Made by a program: the position numbers and the translations under genes
The notes under the pieces: generated by a model
Told to the model about the DNA's origin: nothing
What the model saw: only the letters and a program-made list of their open reading frames with translations
Database searches by the model: none
Assembly: GCA_963786445.1 (NCBI GenBank)
Contig: CAWAZU010000007.1
Span: 45,756 to 109,755 of the forward strand
Source: JAFKFJ01 sp963786445
GTDB lineage: Bacteria > Pseudomonadota > Alphaproteobacteria > Acetobacterales > Acetobacteraceae
Reading direction: 5' to 3'
DNA length: 64,000 nt
Part shown: in pieces, positions 35,953 through 44,061 of the stretch
How the letters are laid out: every line of letters begins with the position of its first letter
How positions within the stretch are numbered: the stretch's first letter is position 1

Positions 35953-36888
35953 CTAACGTGCGGTCTGCTTCCAGAGCTCGACCTGATCGATCTTGATCGG
36001 ATCATCGTGCAGTATGTCGGCGACGTACTGGCGCTGAAGCTGGACCGTTCGCTGCTGGCGCAAAGCGCGCACCAGGGTCTCCCGCGCCTCCGCAAGCGTT
36101 GCCGTTCCTGCCGGCTTGATCCCAAGCACTTTGAGCACATGCCAGCCGTCAGGAGTCTCGATCGGCTCGCTCACCGCCCCCTGGGGGAGACCCGCCAAGC
36201 CTTTGCGCAAAGCCGGCACCAGTATGTCCTCGCGAATCCATCCGAGGTCGCCTCCATTCTCCGCGGACGCCTTGTCGGCCGACGCAGCCTTGGCAACCAC
36301 GGCAAAATCCTTGCGCCCGTCAACAATCTGCTTGCGCAACTCGGCTGCGCGCTTTCCGGCGTCCGAATTCGCCTCTGGCGTTCCGCCCTGCGGCACCGCG
36401 ATCAAAATCTGCGCCAAATGGAACCGCCGCGGTAGCAACAGCTTCGATTTGTTCGCGTTGTATGCCGCCGTGACATCCTGTTCGGTCGGGTAATCGGGCG
36501 GAAGCGCGACCTGGGCCGAGAGGAAGCTTTCCACGATCGCGCCCTGTTTCGCCAACTCGGCCCGATATACGACCTCGGGCCGCACGTCCCACTTCGCGGC
36601 GCGCGCGCGATCGAGCAGCACGAGTTGCACCATCCGGTCGCGCACTCGCTGCAACAACAGGCGGGGATCCCGCTGCATCTGCTGGCGCATTTCAGGGTCC
36701 GCCGCCGAGAGCATCTCACGCACCTCGCTGGCAGTCAGGCTTACGGTGCCCCTTTGCGCCACCACCGGATCCGGCACGTCGTCAGCACGCACGGCGGAAC
36801 CCAGCAGCAGAATGGCGGCCGCCGCAACGAGGCATCGCACCGCGGCGCGCCGCTGCAGGTCGATGAGCAAGGTACGTGCCCGTGACAT
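35953..36888 (-). CDS. periplasmic PpiC-type peptidyl-prolyl isomerase
   Basis: 311 residues from the ATG at 36888 (the open frame extends further upstream), with signal region VRCLVAAAAILLLGSAVRAD. A SurA-like N-terminal helix region (LTASEVREMLSAADPEMRQQ) precedes the parvulin domain: RRFHLAQILIAVPQGGTP, KDFAVVAKAASADKASAENG followed by GDLGWIREDILVPALRKGL, and ETPDGWHVLKVLG. It should assist outer-membrane or periplasmic protein folding. It is not beside lptD or pdxA as surA would be, so it is a stand-alone foldase of the PpiC/PrsA type. Confidence 0.88.
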   Translation of the reverse strand: MSRARTLLIDLQRRAAVRCLVAAAAILLLGSAVRADDVPDPVVAQRGTVSLTASEVREMLSAADPEMRQQMQRDPRLLLQRVRDRMVQLVLLDRARAAKWDVRPEVVYRAELAKQGAIVESFLSAQVALPPDYPTEQDVTAAYNANKSKLLLPRRFHLAQILIAVPQGGTPEANSDAGKRAAELRKQIVDGRKDFAVVAKAASADKASAENGGDLGWIREDILVPALRKGLAGLPQGAVSEPIETPDGWHVLKVLGIKPAGTATLAEARETLVRALRQQRTVQLQRQYVADILHDDPIKIDQVELWKQTAR

Positions 36889-37103
36889 AGCTTCCCTTTC
36901 TCTGGCCCCTCGGGAACCGAGGTAGCGTCGCTGCCCGATGTTAATCCAACCGCGTCTCAATGCCACCTCATGGAGCGACGCCCGGGCGAGGAACGCTGGC
37001 CTGACGAACGCCGTCGCGCATGCGGCACGGCCGGCCGCCGAACCGGTTGCGCCCCGGCCGTCCCTGCGGCACCGTTCCCGGCCGCACGGCCAGGGGGGTG
37101 AAC

Positions 37104-38060
37104 ATGCGACGGAAGCTGATTTTGGACGTCGATACCGGGACGGACGATGCCGTGGCGGTGATGCTTGCGGCATTGCACCCTGACCTTGAACTGGTGGGCT
37201 GCACAACCGTCAATGGCAACATTCCCGTCGAGTTCTGCACCGAAAACACCCTCCGCGTACTGGACCATATCGGGCGCGGCGACATACCGGTGCATGAGGG
37301 TCTGTCTCGCCCGCTTGCTCGTTTCGATTTTCCAGTGCCCCGTCGCGATCGCGATCACGCCGGCAAATACCACCCGGACCTGCTGCCGATCGCGCCCACC
37401 ACGCACCGGAAACGGCAATCTGGCGCCGTCGAGTTCCTGATCGAGACCTACCGTGCCGCGACCGACCCGATCACGCTTGTTCCCGTCGCGCCGCTGTCGA
37501 ATATCGCGGCCGCTCTTGCGGTCGAACCCAAATTCGTGGACCTCGTCCCCGAACTCGTGATCATGGGCGGAGCCCATGCCTTCGGCAACGTCACTGCGTC
37601 TGCCGAGTTCAATGTCTGGGCCGATCCGGAAGCCGCGGCGGTCGTGTTGGCGGCAGGGTTTTCGAAGGTCACCCTGATACCTTTGGACGCAACGCATCAG
37701 GCGCTGATCACACATGACCACTGCGCGCGCCTGGAGGCACTCGGCACCCCGGCCGGGAAGGCGGCGGCGGCGTTCATCGGGCACCGAATCGTGGTTCACG
37801 ACGAGCACCAGCGGCAGGCCATTGCGCACAGTACCCCAGTGCATGACGCGCTCGCCGTCGCCACCCTGGCCGAGCCAAGCCTGATCTCCACACGCCGCAT
37901 GCATGTCGCGGTGGAAACCCGCGGAGATCTGACGGTCGGCCGCACCGTCATCGATACGCATGGGCGGGGCGGCGGCGCAGCCAACTGCGACGTTGCGTTC
38001 GGTGCTGACGCCGAAGGATTTGCCGCCTTGCTGCTGCGCAGCTTCACAGCCACCGCCTGA
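37104..38060 (+). CDS. inosine-uridine-type nucleoside hydrolase
   Basis: 318 residues. The calcium-binding signature LILDVDTGTDDAVAVMLAAL is at the N-terminus, with CTTVNGNIPVEFCTENTL, VPVAPLSNIAAALAVEPKF and ELVIMGGAHAFGNVTASAEF followed by NVWADPEAAAVVL. The active-site His region reads HSTPVHDALAVATL. The enzyme hydrolyses the N-glycosidic bond of ribonucleosides for salvage. It stands alone, divergent from the PpiC-type gene across 215 bases. Confidence 0.9.
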   Translation: MRRKLILDVDTGTDDAVAVMLAALHPDLELVGCTTVNGNIPVEFCTENTLRVLDHIGRGDIPVHEGLSRPLARFDFPVPRRDRDHAGKYHPDLLPIAPTTHRKRQSGAVEFLIETYRAATDPITLVPVAPLSNIAAALAVEPKFVDLVPELVIMGGAHAFGNVTASAEFNVWADPEAAAVVLAAGFSKVTLIPLDATHQALITHDHCARLEALGTPAGKAAAAFIGHRIVVHDEHQRQAIAHSTPVHDALAVATLAEPSLISTRRMHVAVETRGDLTVGRTVIDTHGRGGGAANCDVAFGADAEGFAALLLRSFTATA

Positions 38061-38301
38061 GCCGCCCGCGCGCTTGGGGGTCGCGAATCGGCAATGTTCC
38101 TGGCCCACGCATGATTGGCCGACTGTATTGGACAGCAATGGCAACTTTCTCGCAGCGCGAGATAGCCGCGGCTCCGGGAGACGGCCCCCGGCCGCATGCT
38201 TGCCGCGTCAGGCGGGCCAAGCATGCGCGGTGCCGACCAGGTCGGGGAACCAGTCTGCGCCGGCGAACGGACGGCGTACGTACGCAGTCTGGCGCTCCAT
38301 T

Positions 38302-39186
38302 TCACGAAGCGGGAAGGCTTCGGCCAGTTGCGACTCGATGACGGTTTTTGCCCGCCGCGCTGTCCCCGCCCGGATAGTCAGGTTCGGGCAGGTACGGAAA
38401 CGGGCCGGGATATGAATCGACAAACAGCACATGGCTTACGACCGAACCGTCGCTCTGCAGGAGATGCACACAATAGCCCGGCGGTTCCAGCACGAACCGT
38501 CCGCGGTCTTCGTGCAGCTCGAACGCGCCCTGGTGCGCCGCCGCCGGTGCCACGCAAACGATCGCAGCGCCGAGCCGTCCGGTCATGCTGCGATGGTGAT
38601 GGCCGCAAAGCACGCGTTCGACCTGGGGGTGTCGCTGCAGCAGCGCGGCCAGCGCTTCCGCATTCCGCAGATTGATCGAGTTGTACACAGGCAGGCCGCA
38701 CGACATCGGCGGATGATGCAGGGCAAGCAGGGTCCGACGCCCCGGCGCTTCAGCGAGCCGGGCGTCAAGCCACGCGAGCCGCTCCGCGCATAGCTCGCCA
38801 TGGCCTGCGCCGGGCACCACACTGTCGAGCACAACGAGGCGCACCGGAAGATCGTCCACGACATAACGGACGAACTCGGAATCTGCCGTCACGCCCTCGA
38901 ATTCCGCCAGCGCCCTGCGGAAGCTGTGCCGCCGGTCGTGATTTCCGGGCAGCAACAGCACCCGCTGGCCCTTCAGGTGGCTGCGCAGCATCCAGAGCAG
39001 TTCCGCATATTCCTCGGGCAGCCCGCAATCGGTCAGATCGCCGGTGATCAGTACGGCATCCGGCCGCGGGCGGAACGCCGCGACGGCGCGCAGGGCGCGC
39101 TCGGCAAGGTGCGATGTCTGGACAAGGCGCGACATCGGAACGCCGGGCGGGCGCACATGCAGGTCGCTCAGATGCAAAAGAATCAC
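38302..39186 (-). CDS. metallophosphoesterase, CpdA-like cyclic nucleotide phosphodiesterase
   Basis: 294 residues as read. The calcineurin-like metal site is complete: LLHLSDLHV, ITGDLTDCG, LLLPGNHDRRHS, LALHHPPM and VLCGHHHRS. This is the class III cyclic-AMP phosphodiesterase (CpdA) pattern. The last 15 residues (NRHRVATGRSLPAS) look unlike protein; skipping one A of the A5 run at 38345-38349 would give TVIESQLAEAFPLREMERQT and an end at 38208, so the true C-terminus may be longer. It is probably cytoplasmic and lowers cAMP or acts on a related phosphodiester. Confidence 0.83.
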   Translation of the reverse strand: MILLHLSDLHVRPPGVPMSRLVQTSHLAERALRAVAAFRPRPDAVLITGDLTDCGLPEEYAELLWMLRSHLKGQRVLLLPGNHDRRHSFRRALAEFEGVTADSEFVRYVVDDLPVRLVVLDSVVPGAGHGELCAERLAWLDARLAEAPGRRTLLALHHPPMSCGLPVYNSINLRNAEALAALLQRHPQVERVLCGHHHRSMTGRLGAAIVCVAPAAAHQGAFELHEDRGRFVLEPPGYCVHLLQSDGSVVSHVLFVDSYPGPFPYLPEPDYPGGDSAAGKNRHRVATGRSLPAS

Positions 39187-39299
39187 GTGCGGCCTCCGCG
39201 CTGCTACCCGCCGCTTCTACGGCACGTGCCGCGCACCGCGCCAGACTGCGCTGATAGCGCTCGGTGCCGGACAATCGCCAGCCGGCCGGCCGATCGCGC

Positions 39300-40013
39300 C
39301 TACGGCGTCGTAGCTGCGTCAAGAATGCGCCCGTCAGCGGCTTGGAGGAGCACAGCGAGGTGCTCGCCCGGCGGCGGCGTCGCGTCCACCAGCACCGCCG
39401 ATCCCCGCCATTCACCGAGCGAGCGAATCGCTCGCACGACATTGGCCTCGAACAGCACGCGGCCTGCGTTTTCACCGTGCAAGACCGCAGTGCTGTGTCG
39501 CGAATCGTATCCTAGCAGGAACAGTGTCGCATTCCCCTGGCCGCGACCGACCGTCACACGGACGCCACCCCCCACACGCGTCACGGCCAATGGCACACGT
39601 GGCGGAATGTGGCGAGCCGCCGACGCCAAGGCCGCCTGCACGGCATCGGAGTCGCTGCCGACGACATCACGTACGCCGTCCACCACCAGTTGTGGCGTAT
39701 AGACCGATTCGAGATGCAGACGCGCCGCGTAGGCGCGCTGTCGGGCCGTTGCTGCCGGCAGCGCAAACCGATCCGGCCATCCGAGATCGTCCCAGTAGGT
39801 CACGTGGAACGCCAGCGCGAGCACATCGGGCCTTCGCCGGGCCAACTCGGCAAGCAGGGCTTCGGCCGGCGGACACGAGGAACATCCTTCGGACGTGAAC
39901 AGTTCCGCAACCACGGGGCGAAGGGGCGCATCCCGCCCCTGCGACGGTGCCGCCCCCAACGCCACCACCAGCACGAGTCCCGCTAACACCCGCATGACAA
40001 CCTCGCGTCGCAT
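39300..40013 (-). CDS. DUF1223 thioredoxin-fold secreted protein
   Basis: 237 residues, or 231 from the ATG at 39995. A signal peptide (VLAGLVLVVALGAAPSQG) precedes VVAELFTSEGCSSCPPAEAL, which has the CxxC motif typical of DUF1223. FHVTYWDDLGWPDRFALPAA and YTPQLVVDGVRDVVGSDSDA are also family features. DUF1223 proteins have a thioredoxin-like fold in the periplasm, and the redox partner is unknown. It lies upstream of the phosphodiesterase gene on the same strand. Confidence 0.85.
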   Translation of the reverse strand: MRREVVMRVLAGLVLVVALGAAPSQGRDAPLRPVVAELFTSEGCSSCPPAEALLAELARRRPDVLALAFHVTYWDDLGWPDRFALPAATARQRAYAARLHLESVYTPQLVVDGVRDVVGSDSDAVQAALASAARHIPPRVPLAVTRVGGGVRVTVGRGQGNATLFLLGYDSRHSTAVLHGENAGRVLFEANVVRAIRSLGEWRGSAVLVDATPPPGEHLAVLLQAADGRILDAATTP

Positions 40014-40300
40014 TCCGAGTCCCGCCCGCGCGGCGTCGGCTTATAGCGGTCCCCGGTATCATGGCGATTGCGCCGCCAACGCAAACAGCATACCAAGACC
40101 ACGCCCTTTGCAACACCTGCGTAGTTCGTGGCACGCCGGGACATCGCCAAACGTGGACTTGGCCGGCCTCTGCCGATCGCGCTAGAAGTAGCGGGCCAGC
40201 GTGGTCAGAGGCTCAGGGGATCGGCCGCGCCGAAACGCTTCGCGCGACCATCTCTTGCGCGTTCAACCTCTGTTTCGCAGCCGTTTGACTGGAGACATGC

Positions 40301-40801
40301 ATGCGCAATTTCGCCTCAGCCCTCGCCAGCGTGACCTTGATTGCGAACGCGCTGTGCGTTCCGATGGCGCTTGCCGACCCGTGCGCGCGCACCGATGAGA
40401 TGCAAGCATTTGACGTCGCGAGCCTGAAGAGCGAACTGATGGTGACCGCAATCACCTGCCAGCTGCAGGACAGGTACAACGACTTCGTGGTCCGCTACCA
40501 GCCGGAACTGCGGGCTGACGAACGGGCGCTGAGTCGGTATTTCTCTCGCGCGGCCGGACGGCACGCCCAGCAGAGCCACGATGACTACATCACGAGTCTT
40601 GCGAACACCCAGTCGGAGGAAGGCGTCCAGCAGGGCACCCTGTTCTGCCAGCGACATCTGTCGCTGTTCGACGAGGTCATGGCCCTGAAGAGCGCCAAGG
40701 AGTTGCCCGCCTACGCTGAGGGCAAGTCCCTCGCGCAACCGATCGGGATCGTGGAATGCCCGGCCACGAAGCGCAAGCTGCGGACGGCATCCGACAAATA
40801 G
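40301..40801 (+). CDS. hypothetical secreted protein with conserved Cys
   Basis: 166 residues with a signal peptide ending near MALADPCAR. The mature part is helical (LKSELMVTAITCQLQDRYND, RYFSRAAGRHAQQSHDDYIT) with four Cys residues that could form two disulfides. No named domain is recognised. The 287-base gap upstream, to the divergent DUF1223 gene, holds nothing recognisable. It is convergent with ompA, with a strong hairpin between the two. Confidence 0.65.
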   Translation: MRNFASALASVTLIANALCVPMALADPCARTDEMQAFDVASLKSELMVTAITCQLQDRYNDFVVRYQPELRADERALSRYFSRAAGRHAQQSHDDYITSLANTQSEEGVQQGTLFCQRHLSLFDEVMALKSAKELPAYAEGKSLAQPIGIVECPATKRKLRTASDK

Positions 40802-40831
40802 CCGCTCACCGGCCTGTCCCCATGAAAACGC

Positions 40832-40860
40832 CGCGGGGCGGCCACGCTGGCCGCCCCGCG
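40832..40860 (-). terminator. strong hairpin between convergent genes, terminator for ompA
   Basis: A perfect 13-bp stem CGCGGGGCGGCCA / TGGCCGCCCCGCG with a CGC loop lies 28 bases beyond the ompA stop. On the minus strand it is followed by GGCGTTTTC, a short T-run, so it best fits as the terminator of ompA. It may also block read-through of the plus-strand gene. Confidence 0.7.
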
Positions 40861-40888
40861 CAATCAGCGTCCCGGCTCGCTCCCAAAA

Positions 40889-41893
40889 TTACTTCAGGAT
40901 GATCTCGACGCGCCGGTTCTGCGGCTCGCGCACGCCGGCCGCCGTCGGCACCAGCAGATGCGTTTCGCCGAACCCCTGCGTGACGATCTCGTTCTGGGCC
41001 ACGCCGTCCCGCACCAGTTCCGCGGCCACGTTCTGGGCACGCCTGATCGAAAGCGCCTGGTTGTAGGCGGGCGTTCCGGAGGTGTCGGTGTAGCCGTTCA
41101 CTTCGATGCGGGTCAGTTGCACCCGAGCAGCGTTTTGGGCGGCCTCCGCGATGATCTGCCGCGCCCGTTCGGTCAGGTCAGCCTTGTCCCAGTCGAAGAA
41201 CACGAGGTAGGTGCGCGCAGGCGCAGGCGCAGGTGCCGCGACCGGAGCGGGCGCCGCCGCCGGCGGCGGGGGCGGCGGAGCCGCGTTGAAGGCATAGCGC
41301 AAGCCCAACAGGACCGCGTTGTTGAACTGATTCGCGAGCTTCACCCCGTTGTAGGACAGTTCGCTTGCGGTCGCCATGAAGCGGTATTCCATGGTGGCCG
41401 AAAGCCCGGGGACCGTAGGCACCGGGAAGGCTGCGCCGAGGATTGCCTGCCCCGCGATATCGGGCTTGTCGCCACTGAACTTCGCCCCGGTGCCGGTGAC
41501 GCCCTTGCCGATGTCCTGAAACACGCCGCCGACGCCGATGCCGGCATACGGGTCGATGTACTTCGATCCGATGTCGAAGTCATAGAGGGCGTTCACGAAG
41601 CCGCCGAACGTCTGGTTCTGGGCCTTGGCGGCGTTCTCGTTCTGATCGGAATTGCGATAGTTGCCCTCGACCTCCAGCCGGAGGCCGTTGCCGAAGCCCC
41701 ACCCGGCGCTGACGACCCCAACGGGCCCGCCGTCAGTCTTGAGCGTCCCGCCACCTGGATTCTTAACTTGTTGATTCTGAAGAAAATTATATCCAACTCC
41801 GGCGCCAACGTACAGCCCGTCAACGGGTTGCGCCAGCGCCGCGACCGGCAGGGCCAGCAGCCCAGCAACGATCAGTGGGTTCCGGAGCATCAT
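40889..41893 (-). CDS. OmpA-family outer-membrane protein
   Basis: About 334 residues. Signal peptide LIVAGLLALPVAALAQPV, then a beta-barrel with glycine/aromatic strands (LYVGAGVGYNFLQNQQVK, ALYDFDIGSKYIDPYAGIGV), a Pro/Ala linker (PPPPPAAAPAPVAAPAPAPA) and a C-terminal peptidoglycan-binding OmpA domain (YLVFFDWDKADLTERARQII, NGYTDTSGTPAYNQALSIRR). It anchors the outer membrane to the wall. The MM start was chosen because GAGAGAGACCC precedes it, although the frame is open further upstream. Confidence 0.92.
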   Translation of the reverse strand: MMLRNPLIVAGLLALPVAALAQPVDGLYVGAGVGYNFLQNQQVKNPGGGTLKTDGGPVGVVSAGWGFGNGLRLEVEGNYRNSDQNENAAKAQNQTFGGFVNALYDFDIGSKYIDPYAGIGVGGVFQDIGKGVTGTGAKFSGDKPDIAGQAILGAAFPVPTVPGLSATMEYRFMATASELSYNGVKLANQFNNAVLLGLRYAFNAAPPPPPPAAAPAPVAAPAPAPARTYLVFFDWDKADLTERARQIIAEAAQNAARVQLTRIEVNGYTDTSGTPAYNQALSIRRAQNVAAELVRDGVAQNEIVTQGFGETHLLVPTAAGVREPQNRRVEIILK

Positions 41894-41993
41894 TTGGGTC
41901 TCTCTCCTCTTTGGTCTCGTCCGGCGCAGTCGGCGCGCCCTGCCCTGAGCGGACCAACCGAGCCATCCCTTTCGCGGCAACGTAAGTGGCAAG

Positions 41994-42008
41994 CTGGCAT
42001 GATGCCAG
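41994..42008. promoter_or_regulatory. perfect palindrome upstream of ompA
   Basis: CTGGCAT-G-ATGCCAG is a perfect 15-base palindrome about 100 bases before the ompA start, within a 293-base gap that otherwise shows nothing recognisable. It has the form of a dimeric repressor site, but no regulator can be named. Confidence 0.3.
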
Positions 42009-42186
42009 AACCGCTTACCGCATTAACGGCCGAGCTGCGCGCTTGCCGCCACGGCTGTTGCGGCGCAGCAACACGACGTCACCCGGAAATCACGATGGGC
42101 GGCGACCGAACCGCACCGTCGGCACAGGCGGCCTCCGCCGAACGTAGCAACTGATGAACGCCCGGCAACGAAACCGTCATCGGAGC

Positions 42187-42522
42187 CTAGACGAGCCGGG
42201 CCTCGAACGGCGGCAGCAAGTCGGGACTCTCGAACTCCAGCACCCACAGATCGGGATCAGTCCGCACCTGGCGCGCGACATAGGCGTCGGCGGTCGCCTG
42301 ATCGACCGGCGCGGGGCCGGTGCCGCGCATCCACGCCAGCTCGCCGGCACCGGCGCGTACCTGGCCGAGCACGACCATCCCCTCGCGCCCGCGCAGCACG
42401 ACCAGCACCCCCCCCGCATCCGGGTCGCCGCGCCGCAACACCACGCCGTAGCGGCCGGCGGAGCTGCCGAGTTGGAGCGCTGCCTGCACCCAGATCCCGG
42501 CCTTGAGTCTCGCCTCCGTCAT
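42187..42522 (-). CDS. DUF1491 family protein
   Basis: 111 residues starting MTEARLKAGIWVQAALQL. DUF1491 features include YGVVLRRGDPDAGGVLVVL, ELAWMRGTGPAPVDQATADA and YVARQVRTDPDLWVLEFES. The family is alphaproteobacterial, of unknown function and cytoplasmic. The start at 42522 was chosen over the longer open frame because family members begin at TEARLKA. It is divergent from the small protein gene at 42589. Confidence 0.88.
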   Translation of the reverse strand: MTEARLKAGIWVQAALQLGSSAGRYGVVLRRGDPDAGGVLVVLRGREGMVVLGQVRAGAGELAWMRGTGPAPVDQATADAYVARQVRTDPDLWVLEFESPDLLPPFEARLV

Positions 42523-42588
42523 AGCGCGCGTCCTCTTGAAGCCACCTGCCTGCACTGCCACAACCCCGCCGGCGCGCAAGAGGATGCC

Positions 42589-42795
42589 ATGACGAAGCCG
42601 ATGAGCGAGGGACAGCGCAGCTACGAGGCCAAGCGTGCGGCCAAGGCCGGCGTCAGCCTTGACAAATGGTTGCAGATGAAACGACGGGAGCGGCAGGAGG
42701 CCGAACGCTCCCGCGCCCAGGCCGCGACCCCGCCGAAGGCGGGCAAGCCCGGCCTGCTCGCCAGGCTGATTGAGCGCGCTCACAAGCCGCTCTGA
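42589..42795 (+). CDS. small conserved basic protein
   Basis: 68 residues. MSEGQRSYEAKRAAKAGVSL followed by DKWLQMKRRERQEAERSRAQ is strongly charged and helical, probably a coiled coil, and ends GLLARLIERAHKPL. The composition differs from random frames here, and an AAGAGGATGCC Shine-Dalgarno region precedes the ATG. No function is known. Confidence 0.6.
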   Translation: MTKPMSEGQRSYEAKRAAKAGVSLDKWLQMKRRERQEAERSRAQAATPPKAGKPGLLARLIERAHKPL

Positions 42796-42883
42796 CGACA
42801 CGCGCCATGCGCCGCACGATTGGTCGCCGCCGCGGTGAACAGGCGCAGCCAGCGCGGCACTTGCGCCTGCCGCTCGGCGCACA

Positions 42884-43846
42884 GTGTCTCTGACACGTGG
42901 CGCTCTGCTGGCCGCTCATGCCGACTGGAGCATGGACCCGCGCAAACGGTGGATGACGATTGCGCGTCGTCAGGGAAAAGGCTGGCGGGTCGTGGCGCCG
43001 CAACCTGTTGGTAGCCTCCCGACCGTTCTGGCGCGACTGACGGCCTGCGCCGACGGCTGCCCGGTGGTGTTCGGCGCCGATTTCCCGCTCGGCGTGCCGC
43101 GCGCCTACGCCGCCCGGCATGCGAAGGAACCGGACTTTCCGGCCTTTCTCCTGCGCCTCGCCGGGCGGCCGGAGTTCTTCGCCGTCTGCGACTCGCTCGA
43201 TCAGGTCCAGCCCGGGCGGCCATTCTACCCCGCGCGCGGGGTAGCAGGGATGACGCGGGCGGCGCACGCCGCCGTCCTGGGACTTGGCGATGCCAGCGGC
43301 CTCTGCCGCGCCTGCGACCGGGCGACCGCCGAACGCCCGGCGGGTGCGCCGCTGTTCTGGACACTCGGGGCCAACCAGTCGGGCAAGGCGGCGATCGTCG
43401 CTTGGCGTGATCTGTTGCTGCCGGCGCTCGCGGCTCCGTCGCCGCCGTTGCTGTGGCCGTTTCACGGCGATCTCCCGACGCTTGTCGCGGCGGGCCGCAC
43501 CGTGATCGCAGAGACGTACCCAGCCGAGGCACTGCGCCACCTCGGTCTGCGGTTGCGCGGCAGCAAACGCCGGCAGTCCGACCGGATCGGCTTGGCGCCA
43601 GCCCTCCGCGCCGCAATGGCAAAGCTGGATGCGACCGCAGACGCGGCGCTGGACGCTGCCCTCGACGCGGGGTTCGGCCCGGATGGCGCCGGCGAAGATC
43701 GGTTCGATAGCGTGCTTGGCGTGCTCTGCGTGGTGAACGTGCTTGCCGGTCATCGGCCGGGCAGCGCGCCCGACGATCCATGGATCCGGCGCTGGGAAGG
43801 CTGGGTCCTGGGGCAAACGGCGCTGCCCCGATTCCCGCCGACTTGA
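42884..43846 (+). CDS. DUF429-like predicted nuclease-fold protein
   Basis: About 320 residues from a GTG start. ADWSMDPRKRWMTIARRQG and CPVVFGADFPLGVPRAYAAR resemble the RNase H-fold DUF429 family (Asp near the N-terminus and in GADFPLG). TVIAETYPAEALRHLGLRL and EDRFDSVLGVLCVVNVLAG complete the pattern with conserved Glu and Asp. The function is not known. An ATG at 42932 is an alternative start. It lies alone between a small protein gene and the polysaccharide-precursor gene. Confidence 0.65.
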   Translation: MSLTRGALLAAHADWSMDPRKRWMTIARRQGKGWRVVAPQPVGSLPTVLARLTACADGCPVVFGADFPLGVPRAYAARHAKEPDFPAFLLRLAGRPEFFAVCDSLDQVQPGRPFYPARGVAGMTRAAHAAVLGLGDASGLCRACDRATAERPAGAPLFWTLGANQSGKAAIVAWRDLLLPALAAPSPPLLWPFHGDLPTLVAAGRTVIAETYPAEALRHLGLRLRGSKRRQSDRIGLAPALRAAMAKLDATADAALDAALDAGFGPDGAGEDRFDSVLGVLCVVNVLAGHRPGSAPDDPWIRRWEGWVLGQTALPRFPPT

Positions 43847-44061
43847 CCGTCGCCCTGTGTCAGGTCCCGCAACGAACGCAAACCATCGGCCGTCACGGAC
43901 CGCACGTGCGCGCGGCTCGCCGCCTCACGTGCCGCAGTATTCGATGTCGACGTCCATCCGCTGTCCACGGCTTTTTGCCGCCCCACGGTGACAGGCAGTT
44001 GCGGCGACCGTCGAGGATCGGCCAGTTTGCAGCGACAGCAAGGAGGCCTCCGGGCAGGGCC

